DNA from: CAXMQZ01 sp963707075
Lineage (GTDB): Bacteria > Acidobacteriota > Thermoanaerobaculia > Multivoradales > JAHEKO01
NCBI GenBank assembly: GCA_963707075.1
Contig: CAVPOX010000002.1
Location: 1,904,712 to 1,968,711 of the forward strand
Direction of reading: 5' to 3'
DNA: 64,000 nucleotides
Shown: positions 24,364 to 31,711 of the stretch, in pieces
Numbering within the stretch: the first letter of the stretch is position 1
How the letters are laid out: every line of letters begins with the position of its first letter
Program-made: the position numbers and the translations under genes
Notes under the pieces: generated by a model
Seen by the model: only the letters and a program-made list of their open reading frames with translations
What the model was told of the DNA's origin: nothing
The model's database searches: none

Positions 24364-25815
24364 TCAGCCCCGCCAAAAGGTGCGGCTGAACAGAGCTGCG
24401 ATGGCGTAGATCTCCAGTCGGCCCATCCACATCAGCAGGATCATGAGCAGCTTGTCGGTGCTGGCCCAGAATGCGAAGTTCTGGGTCGGGCCGACCGCGT
24501 TTAGGCCAGGCCCGATATTGCCGATTGTAGCGGCGGAGGCGGTAGCGCTGGTTACCAGGTCGGGACCGTTGAGGCTGAGCGCGATGGTGCCAAGAGCCCA
24601 GGTGCTGAGATAAAGGATGAAGAATCCCGCGACGCTGCGTACGACCGAGTTGGGCACGGCTTTGCCGCCCACGAAGATCGACATCACGGTATTGGGACTG
24701 AAGATAAGCCGTGCTTCGCGGAAGGCTGCGCGCAGGCCGATGACCATACGCATGACCTTCATCGATCCGGCGGTCGATCCCGCGCAACCGCCGACGAACA
24801 TCAGTCCGACGATGAGCATCTTGGATAACACCGGCCAGCCGTCAAAATCAGCCGTGGCAAAGCCCGTGGTGGTGGCCATCGAGACCGCCTGAAACATCGA
24901 ATCGAGTAGCGCACGAGGCGCGTCGGTGTAGGTTCTGCTGATCATCAGGTTGCCGGCGAGGATCAGGGAGACTCCACCAAGGATCGCCAGATAGAGGCGA
25001 AACTCGGTGTCCTGCCAAACGAAGCGCCAACCCTTGAGGTGCCGCATACCGAAAAAGAGAGAGAAGTTCGTTCCGGCCAATACCATGAAGACGATGATGA
25101 TGATGTGGATTGCCGGGTTCTCGAAGTTGGCCACCGATGCGTTGTAGGGAGAGAACCCACCGGTGGACATTGTGGAGAAGGTGTGGGTTAGGGAGTCGTA
25201 GAGATTCATCCCGGCGAGCATCAGCAAGATGGCTTGTGTGCCGCTGATAGCGAGGTAGATCTTCCACAACACTCCTGCGGTGTTGTGAATGCGTGGCACG
25301 AGAGCTTCCGCAGTGGGGCCCGGGACCTCCAGCTTGTAGAGAAACCTTGCACCCGGTCCCAACTCGGGCAGTAGCGCCACGAACAGGACGATGATTCCCA
25401 TGCCACCCAACCACTGCGTGAAGCTTCGCCAGAACAGGATGCCGCGCGAGTGAATCTCGATGGCGGTCATCACCGAGGCGCCAGTGGTGGTGAATCCGGA
25501 GGCCGACTCGAACAAGGCATCGACCGGATTGCTGAAGGTGCCGGCAAAGAGGTAGGGCAGGGCACCGAAAATCGAGGCGAAGACCCAGCCGCCGACCACG
25601 ATGAGGATGCCCTCACGACGATAGATCTCGCCACCTCCACGGCCAGCTGCGATCAGCAGCCCACCCAGAATGGCGGTGACCAAAGAGGTGATGAGAAAGA
25701 CCACCACGATCTGCCATTCACCGTAGAACACGGAACAGGCCGCGGGGACCAGCTCCATCGCCGCCAGCAGCAGTGTCAGGCGGCCGAGGAATTGGGCTGG
25801 TGAGCGGAGATTCAC
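24364..25815 (-). CDS. trkH: Trk-type potassium uptake protein TrkH
   Basis: 483 residues, eight core membrane helices built from four M1-P-M2 repeats. The four selectivity-filter loops are all visible: SASGFTTTGAS, FSTMSTGGFSPYN, MATTTGFATADF and GGCAGSTAGSMK, each with its conserved glycine. It imports K+ together with the TrkA gating ring encoded 10 bases upstream in the same operon. The start is a GTG at 25815. It converges on the diguanylate cyclase gene; the 115-bp gap between them shows no convincing terminator. Confidence 0.95.
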   Translation of the reverse strand: MNLRSPAQFLGRLTLLLAAMELVPAACSVFYGEWQIVVVFLITSLVTAILGGLLIAAGRGGGEIYRREGILIVVGGWVFASIFGALPYLFAGTFSNPVDALFESASGFTTTGASVMTAIEIHSRGILFWRSFTQWLGGMGIIVLFVALLPELGPGARFLYKLEVPGPTAEALVPRIHNTAGVLWKIYLAISGTQAILLMLAGMNLYDSLTHTFSTMSTGGFSPYNASVANFENPAIHIIIIVFMVLAGTNFSLFFGMRHLKGWRFVWQDTEFRLYLAILGGVSLILAGNLMISRTYTDAPRALLDSMFQAVSMATTTGFATADFDGWPVLSKMLIVGLMFVGGCAGSTAGSMKVMRMVIGLRAAFREARLIFSPNTVMSIFVGGKAVPNSVVRSVAGFFILYLSTWALGTIALSLNGPDLVTSATASAATIGNIGPGLNAVGPTQNFAFWASTDKLLMILLMWMGRLEIYAIAALFSRTFWRG

Positions 25816-25825
25816 CCTGGGGGTC

Positions 25826-27181
25826 TCAGTGGGAACGGCCGGGGAAGAGCAGGCGCACCGTGTCGAGCTCGTCCTCGTGCACGAAGAGGATCACCAGATC
25901 GCCGACCTCGAGCCGATCGGGGCCGTGAGGGACAAAGACCTTCTCGCCTCGTTTGACAGCACCGACGATCAGACCCCGAGGTGGCCTCATTTCAGCCAAC
26001 GTCACGCCGGCGGCAGGGCTGGCCGGAGCCAGCTCCCGCTCCAGGACCTGCGCCGCCCCGCTCTGCAGGGAGACGATGTTGGAGCTGTAACCGCTGGCGA
26101 TGTACTCCTCGATGCGCTCTCGCGCCAGGACCCTGGGGCTGAAGGTGTCCTGCAGCCCGATGCGCTGCCAAAGCTCCGTGGTCTCGGCCCGGTGGACCAG
26201 GGCCAGCACCTGCGGGACACCGAGCTCCTGAGCCAGCAGGCAAGACATGAGATTGCTTTCGTCGTTGCCGGTGAGTGCGACAAAGGTCTGATCCTGGCCG
26301 ATGCGCTCGGATTTGAGCAGTGACATGTCCGTCGCATCACCATGGATGATCTCGATGCCGGGGAACTCGGCCGAAAGCTGACGGGCACGCTCCCGATCCC
26401 GTTCGATGATCTTGACCCGCAGCTTGAGCGGCTGTAGCGCCTTGGCGACAGCGCTACCGGTGTCTCCTCCGCCCGCCAGCACGACCGATCCCAGCACCTT
26501 CTTGTTGGTGGTGACGGCCAGCTCGGCATCATCGATGACATCGGCGGTGCCCAGGAGGAGCGCGTCGTCGCCCGGCTCGGCGCGATCGTCGCCCCCCGGG
26601 ATGGTGAGCTCCTCGCCGTGGAAGAAGGCAACGATCAGGGAGTTGCGGGGCAATTGAACCTCGCGCAGCGGCTTCTTGACCAGGGGAGAGTCTTCGTCGA
26701 GATGGAGTTTGCGCAGCTGGACCTTGCCGCCAGCGAGATACTCGACCGCGACAGTGTTGTGACCGTGAATCACGTTCAGCACCCGCGTTGTGGTGAGCAG
26801 CTCTGTCGACAGGAGGAGGTCAGCGCCAAACACATCCTCGAGCAGGCGGCGGTAGGTAATGACCTCTTCGGCGACACCGACGCGCACCACGACCCGTTTA
26901 GCCCCGAGCCTTTTAGCCAGGGTTGCGGCAGCGAAATTGGCTTCATCAGAAGACGAGACCGCCATGAAGAGCTCGCAGTTCGCCACCCCGGCTGCCTCGA
27001 GCACGGGTGGATGGGCGCCATTGCCAGGCACCACCTGGACGTCGAGCTCCTCTTCGATTCGTGCCTGTCTGACGGGATCGAGCTCGATCACCGCGACGTC
27101 TTGCCCTTGTTCGGAGAGCGTTTGAGCCAGGTGGTACCCTACCTCTCCCGCTCCCATGACGACATACTTTTTCTGAGCCAT
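25826..27181 (-). CDS. trkA: Trk potassium system peripheral protein TrkA
   Basis: 451 residues, two RCK units in tandem. Each has an NAD-binding TrkA-N domain (KYVVMGAGEVGYHLAQTL and VVLAGGGDTGSAVAKAL) followed by a TrkA-C domain. It binds NAD(H)/ATP and gates TrkH. The frame runs 32 codons upstream into the repeat hairpin at 27190, but family similarity starts at ATG 27181 (MAQKKYVVMG). There is no good ribosome binding site; instead the GTATCCTGTCAC core ends 9 bases before the ATG, which is unusual for a gene of this importance. Confidence 0.95.
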   Translation of the reverse strand: MAQKKYVVMGAGEVGYHLAQTLSEQGQDVAVIELDPVRQARIEEELDVQVVPGNGAHPPVLEAAGVANCELFMAVSSSDEANFAAATLAKRLGAKRVVVRVGVAEEVITYRRLLEDVFGADLLLSTELLTTTRVLNVIHGHNTVAVEYLAGGKVQLRKLHLDEDSPLVKKPLREVQLPRNSLIVAFFHGEELTIPGGDDRAEPGDDALLLGTADVIDDAELAVTTNKKVLGSVVLAGGGDTGSAVAKALQPLKLRVKIIERDRERARQLSAEFPGIEIIHGDATDMSLLKSERIGQDQTFVALTGNDESNLMSCLLAQELGVPQVLALVHRAETTELWQRIGLQDTFSPRVLARERIEEYIASGYSSNIVSLQSGAAQVLERELAPASPAAGVTLAEMRPPRGLIVGAVKRGEKVFVPHGPDRLEVGDLVILFVHEDELDTVRLLFPGRSH

Positions 27182-27189
27182 GATCTTGT

Positions 27190-27263
27190 GGTGACAGGAT
27201 ACTGGTTTCAATGCATTGGATTGCCGCGCCGATCCAATGGATTGAAACCAGTATCCTGTCACC
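27190..27263. repeat. GTGACAGGATAC inverted pair forming a near-perfect long hairpin
   Basis: Arms of 23 bp (27190-27212 and 27241-27263) are perfectly complementary. One G/G mismatch and a C-G pair follow, then another perfect 7 bp (ATTGGAT 27215-27221, ATCCAAT 27232-27238), leaving a 10-base GC-rich loop. That is 31 paired positions of 32. It sits between the divergent trkA and DUF4136 genes with one core facing each start. Confidence 0.92.
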
Positions 27264-27325
27264 GGGAAGTGTGTCACTGAAGGCGTTGCGTTTCTAGTAC
27301 CCTATCGACGAAGGGAGAGACTCAC

Positions 27326-27862
27326 GTGTTGAAACAAGCGACAATTGTGGCTGTGGCCTTGCTTCTGGCTTTACCGTTGTTCGCAGCGGAAGAAGTCGAG
27401 GTGCGGGCCAAGGACGGAGTGGATTTTTCACCCTACGAAACCTATGCCTGGACCTCTCACGATTACCTGAAGGCCGACAGTCCGTTGCGAGAAGGTGCGC
27501 CGTTGGATCGGAAGATCCGCGGGGCAGCCGACAAGTTGATCCAAAGCAACGGCTTCAAGCGAGTCGAGCGGGAAGACTCTCCCGATCTGATGATCAACTA
27601 CGTCGGCATGGGCAAAGACTACTTCCATGCCGAGGGGGTGACCAAAGAGATCGCTCCAGGGGTGAAGTGGATCGGAGACCCCAACGCACATTCCATGCGC
27701 TCCTACCGAGAAGGCACACTTGTGTTCGAAGTCATAGACACCGAGAAGGATGAGATGATCTGGAGTGGCTGGGTCACCGAGCTTGCCCCGACCATCGACA
27801 AGCTGCAAGCAAAGGCGGAGAAGGCCACCCGCAAGGTCTTTCGCCACTTTCCCTCGCGGTAA
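27326..27862 (+). CDS. DUF4136-family periplasmic protein
   Basis: 178 residues with a signal peptide (VALLLALPLFAAEE). The mature part follows the DUF4136 pattern: DFSPYETYAWT near the start, an AADKLIQSNGFKRVE helix, DLMINYVG strand, GTLVFEVIDTEKDEMIWSGWVTE, and a C-terminal helix ending VFRHFPSR. DUF4136 proteins are exported, often lipoproteins, of unknown function; this one has no lipobox cysteine. GTG 27326 has GGGAGAGA upstream. It is one of three paralogues in the window (30584 and 52081). Confidence 0.85.
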   Translation: MLKQATIVAVALLLALPLFAAEEVEVRAKDGVDFSPYETYAWTSHDYLKADSPLREGAPLDRKIRGAADKLIQSNGFKRVEREDSPDLMINYVGMGKDYFHAEGVTKEIAPGVKWIGDPNAHSMRSYREGTLVFEVIDTEKDEMIWSGWVTELAPTIDKLQAKAEKATRKVFRHFPSR

Positions 27863-27882
27863 CGACCGCGGCTGTCAAGTTC

Positions 27883-28581
27883 ATGTTCGTCTCCGACAAG
27901 ATCCTGCACCGAGTCGTCAGTAGGGATCAGCGCTTCACGACCCTTTTGTGGTCGTTGGTTATTGTGCTCCTGTCGTATCCGGTAATGGCGAAGATGGGAT
28001 GGTCCCGGTTCTGGAGTCTGTTCTTCATCGCCGAGTTGCTTCTGGCCGTCTACTCCGTCAGCGAAGGTGGTAGATCAGCCAGGATCGCAGCCATACTGGT
28101 GACTCCAGCAGTTCTTGGCGAGCTGGCGTTCTTTTTTGCCGAATCGAGGGAGACCCATTGGTTCGCGGTGATCTCGGTCGGTGCCTTCCTGGCCTACGTG
28201 GTGTTCGTTGTCTACAAGCAGTCCGTGTTCGCCAAGGGCCGGATGACCACCGATCGCGTTGCCGGAGCGATCTCGGTCTATCTTCTTCTCGGACTCATAT
28301 GGGCGCTGGTCTACGGCATCATCTCGGCAACCGATCCAAGTGCCTTTCAGGGTCTGGAGTCCTTCACCTTGAAGGAATCGGGTGTTCAGCTGGATTTCGT
28401 CTACTTCAGCTTTGTCACCTTGACAACCCTGGGGTACGGCGACATCTCACCGGTCTCCCAGTTTGCGAGGACCCTGGCCTGGTTCGAAGCGGTGTTCGGT
28501 CAGCTCTTTCTGGGGGTGACCATCGCTCGCTTGGTCAGCCTGGAGATTGCGCACAAGGATCGGCCACCCACCGGCGACTGA
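27883..28581 (+). CDS. Two-pore-helix potassium channel protein
   Basis: 232 residues with about six hydrophobic segments. The last pair flanks a K+ selectivity filter TLTTLGYGDISP, the canonical GYGD form, preceded by a pore helix (FSFVTLTTLGYGD). The N-terminal helices lack the arginine ladder of voltage sensors, so gating by voltage is doubtful. It should conduct K+ across the inner membrane and stands beside trkA-trkH, suggesting a local potassium-handling cluster. It follows the DUF4136 gene by 20 bases and is probably co-transcribed. Confidence 0.9.
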   Translation: MFVSDKILHRVVSRDQRFTTLLWSLVIVLLSYPVMAKMGWSRFWSLFFIAELLLAVYSVSEGGRSARIAAILVTPAVLGELAFFFAESRETHWFAVISVGAFLAYVVFVVYKQSVFAKGRMTTDRVAGAISVYLLLGLIWALVYGIISATDPSAFQGLESFTLKESGVQLDFVYFSFVTLTTLGYGDISPVSQFARTLAWFEAVFGQLFLGVTIARLVSLEIAHKDRPPTGD

Positions 28582-28593
28582 AGGGAGCGCGAA

Positions 28594-30498
28594 CTAACTG
28601 CCGGACTCGACAGATGACTCCGGCTCGCCACAGTCATTCAGGATCAAATCCCGCCGCGCCAACAGAGCCTTGATTTGCTCGTCAGAAAGGTACTCGCCGA
28701 CCTCTCTCTTGATCTCGGAATGCGATACCTCGAGAAACTCGAGGCGTCGCTTGGGCGAGATGGGAGGACACTGCCCGTTCAGCATGTCCGGATTGAGCTT
28801 GGTCGAGGTGGAGAACGCCTTGGTGACATCGGCTACCTGCAGCTGCTTCTCATGCGGTAGGAGCATCAGACCGATGGATGGGTGCGCCTCGTAGACATCC
28901 ATGACAGCCATGAATGCTCTGGCGCGGCTCAACTGGTCCTCGAGTCCGTCCAGCAAGTCTGTCTTGTTGTAGATCTCGAGCAGCGGCTCGTCGACGGCGG
29001 TATCGAGCCAAATCTGCAGAGAGCCCGGGACACCGTAGACGGGCCTCTCGACCGTCGCTGGAACCAGCCCGATCCCCAATAGCCGGTCGATAAGGTATGA
29101 CGCGATCTCATTGCGGTAGCTTCGCGGCACCGATCGGGGTTCTTCCACCACGTTTCCCGGCCTCTCATCGACCGATTGAAACAGGGCTCTCAAGCGCAAG
29201 CCATTGGCTTCGAGATCGCAGATCTTGGCAAAACGCACGCCGTCCTGCCCCTCCTTGCAGCCCTCGATGTCGGCGGTACGGAGAAACTCCAGCAATTGGT
29301 CTTCGGGTAGCTGTTCGGCGAAATGCCCGACACCCTCGCCACCTGGAGGTTCCACCACGTAAGGCACATAGCTGTCCGCAGCGGGGTCGTAAACCTTGTT
29401 CTCATCGCCCTCGAAGACCAGGGCGAGCGGCTCCCGACCGTAGGCCATGCCCACATCGACGCGAAAGACCGTGCCGCCAAAGCGCGAGTTGATCCGCCCG
29501 GAAGCGGTGGGCGTGTGCCCGATGACCATGGTATTGGCGCCGATATCCTCCAGGGCTCTCTGCACGCTGTAGCGTTCGAACCGCTCCGATCCGTTCGACA
29601 CACCTCGGTACCACAGTGGCCCCGAGGGAACATAGGGTAAAGATTCGGAGAACCTCAACACCGCTTCCGCCACTGCCGCTCGGTTGCCGCGACCGGAGGA
29701 GGCCTCGAGGTTTCGAGCTGTTGTCAGGGCATCCCGATAGCTCGGTGGGAACCCGGTCATGTCAAACAACGCCTGGGCCTTCTCCATGAAGCCTCGGATG
29801 CTCTGGTGGACCTCGCGATTGATGCCTTCGAGGCCCTTTGCGGCCACTGTGTCAGTCAAGCCCCCATGGACGAAGACCACATCGTTGATCTTGATGATCG
29901 CAGGTTGCTCGAGAAGCCAGGAGCCGTATTCGCCTTGATCCGAGAAGGCGCTCAAGCGGCCGAAATAGCCCGGCGGAAAATCCTCTTCAAAGGCCGGCTT
30001 GAGGCTGATCAGGGGCACCCCGGGAGCAAATGTACTGCGAAAGCGCTGCATCGCCTGATTGCGCGCCTTCTTGTCCTCTTCGGGCAGGAAATCGCGGAAC
30101 CCTTCTGCCGAGACATAGCGCAGGTCACCGGAGAGGTTCATCACTTCATGGTTGCCGAGGAGCGCATGCACCCGACCACCCGCAGCGGTGGCTTCAGTTT
30201 GGAGACGCCTGACGAGGTCCAGAACCTGCCGGTCGTCCGGCCCTCGATCCACCAGGTCGCCCAAGAGGACGAGATGGTCGGTAGAGCCCATCCACGACAG
30301 CTCCGCGTCAATCAATCCGGTACCGCGCAGCAGCTTCAAGAGCTTGTCGTAGGAGCCATGCACATCACCGATCGCCACCACCCGGCCGACGTCACTCCAT
30401 GTAAAGGGTGACGAATCGGCTCCTGACAGCGGTTGCTGGAGGAACAGGAACCAAGCTGTCGCCAGGACGCCGAGGAGAGACCTGCGAAGGGGTGGCAT
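28594..30498 (-). CDS. Shewanella-like calcineurin-type phosphatase, secreted, with extra C-terminal domain
   Basis: 634 residues. Signal peptide, then a metallophosphoesterase domain (residues about 35-340) with all metal motifs: GDVHGSYDKLL, GDLVDRGPDD, GNHEVMNLSGD, FVHGG and GHTPT. The order and the Asn-Leu-Ser-Gly context fit Shewanella-like protein phosphatases, which remove phosphate from Ser/Thr or Tyr residues. The C-terminal 280 residues form a separate acidic domain of unknown type (ELPEDQLLEFLRTADIEGC onward) that the core enzymes lack. Convergent with the K+ channel gene, 12 bases apart. Confidence 0.87.
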   Translation of the reverse strand: MPPLRRSLLGVLATAWFLFLQQPLSGADSSPFTWSDVGRVVAIGDVHGSYDKLLKLLRGTGLIDAELSWMGSTDHLVLLGDLVDRGPDDRQVLDLVRRLQTEATAAGGRVHALLGNHEVMNLSGDLRYVSAEGFRDFLPEEDKKARNQAMQRFRSTFAPGVPLISLKPAFEEDFPPGYFGRLSAFSDQGEYGSWLLEQPAIIKINDVVFVHGGLTDTVAAKGLEGINREVHQSIRGFMEKAQALFDMTGFPPSYRDALTTARNLEASSGRGNRAAVAEAVLRFSESLPYVPSGPLWYRGVSNGSERFERYSVQRALEDIGANTMVIGHTPTASGRINSRFGGTVFRVDVGMAYGREPLALVFEGDENKVYDPAADSYVPYVVEPPGGEGVGHFAEQLPEDQLLEFLRTADIEGCKEGQDGVRFAKICDLEANGLRLRALFQSVDERPGNVVEEPRSVPRSYRNEIASYLIDRLLGIGLVPATVERPVYGVPGSLQIWLDTAVDEPLLEIYNKTDLLDGLEDQLSRARAFMAVMDVYEAHPSIGLMLLPHEKQLQVADVTKAFSTSTKLNPDMLNGQCPPISPKRRLEFLEVSHSEIKREVGEYLSDEQIKALLARRDLILNDCGEPESSVESGS

Positions 30499-30583
30499 GC
30501 TGGTGAACAGCTTAACAGAGATCCGGAGGCGCCCAGAGGTGAGATAATCGGGCTACACTCGCAGGTGTTGGGGGTGCATACTC

Positions 30584-31105
30584 ATGCGCAATTCGCTTCT
30601 GATCTTCCTACTCCTGGGCAGCTTCGGTCCCGCGATCTCTTCTGCGGGAGTCTCGGTCGAGTACGCGAAACAGGTGGACTTCGCGCAGTACAAGTCGTTT
30701 TCGTGGATCGAGGGCACGGCGGCACAGGATCCGCAGTTCGATCAATGGCTGCAGGGCGCGGTGACCCGCGAGTTGCTCGCCAAGGGGTTGAAAAAGGTGG
30801 ATGAAGGCGGTGACCTGCTGGTGCGGACCCGTGTCCGTGTCCAAGAAGAACAGCGCGCCGAGGTGACCATTGTCGGGGATCGTGCGGTCTGGGGCGAGGA
30901 TGTGACCAGCGCCAGGCCGACCGGAGAGATGCTGCGCCAGGTCGGGATGGGAATCGTGGTCGTCGAGCTTCTCGACGGTTACTCCAGATTGCAGGTCTGG
31001 CAGGGCGTTGTGGGTGCGCAGGCCCGGCCAGAGGTGGGCAGGCAGTCCGAGAAAAGGATCAGCCGGCTCATCGGCAAGATGTTCAGGAAGTACCCGCCCG
31101 ATTAG
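30584..31105 (+). CDS. DUF4136-family exported protein
   Basis: 173 residues. Signal peptide (LLIFLLLGSFGPAISSAG), then the DUF4136 pattern: VEYAKQVDFAQYKSFSWIEG, AVTRELLAKGLKKVDEGGDLLVRTRV, and a final RISRLIGKMFRKYPPD helix, which matches the KKMFKKFPP ending of the paralogue at 52081. Function unknown. It begins a run of same-strand genes (YIP1, octaheme cytochrome, a secreted protein, hydrolase lipoprotein) that may share a transcript in part. Confidence 0.85.
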   Translation: MRNSLLIFLLLGSFGPAISSAGVSVEYAKQVDFAQYKSFSWIEGTAAQDPQFDQWLQGAVTRELLAKGLKKVDEGGDLLVRTRVRVQEEQRAEVTIVGDRAVWGEDVTSARPTGEMLRQVGMGIVVVELLDGYSRLQVWQGVVGAQARPEVGRQSEKRISRLIGKMFRKYPPD

Positions 31106-31147
31106 GTGGCGGTGAGCGCGAAACCAGAGGGTTAAAAGGAGGTCGGA

Positions 31148-31696
31148 ATGGCGAGTCTTGCTGAACGAATGTTGGGTGCGGCGAAATTGGACGTGAGTAC
31201 CTACGAGGAGATCGAGGCTGACACCTCTGCCACCCCCCAAGCGATGATCGTGGTCGTGTTGTCGGCATTGGCTGCCGGCATCGGCTCGATCGGGGATGGC
31301 GGTATCAAGGGCATGATCGTGATCACGATCGCCGCCCTGGTCGGATGGTTCATCTGGGCTGGACTCACGTATTTCATTGGCACGAAGATGCTGCCCGAGC
31401 CCGACACGAAGGCCGATGTCGGAGAGTTGCTGCGGACCACCGGCTTTGCGCAGAGCCCCGGCCTTCTCAGAGTCCTGGGAATCATCCCGGTTCTCGGAGG
31501 ACTGGTCACACTGGTGGCGAGCATCTGGATGCTGGTGGCTTTTGTCATCGCGGTACGTCAGGCCCTGGACTACAAGAGCACGGGCCGAGCTGTAGGCGTC
31601 TGCCTGATCGGCTTCCTGATCTACCTGGTGGTGATGTTCGGCATCATGATGGTGGCAGGGGTTGGTGCCGCGGCCGTGGGAGCCATCGCCTCCTAG
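31148..31696 (+). CDS. YIP1-family membrane protein
   Basis: 182 residues, five membrane helices in the Yip1 arrangement with the conserved IDVSTYEEIEAD-like N-terminal amphipathic segment and a central ADVGELLRTTGFAQSPGLLRVLGIIP motif. Bacterial YIP1 proteins are inner-membrane proteins without a settled role. AAAAGGAGG, an unusually strong ribosome binding site, lies 5 bases before ATG 31148. The cytochrome gene follows 15 bases after its stop. Confidence 0.85.
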   Translation: MASLAERMLGAAKLDVSTYEEIEADTSATPQAMIVVVLSALAAGIGSIGDGGIKGMIVITIAALVGWFIWAGLTYFIGTKMLPEPDTKADVGELLRTTGFAQSPGLLRVLGIIPVLGGLVTLVASIWMLVAFVIAVRQALDYKSTGRAVGVCLIGFLIYLVVMFGIMMVAGVGAAAVGAIAS

Positions 31697-31711
31697 GTCC
31701 GGATAGCCAAG

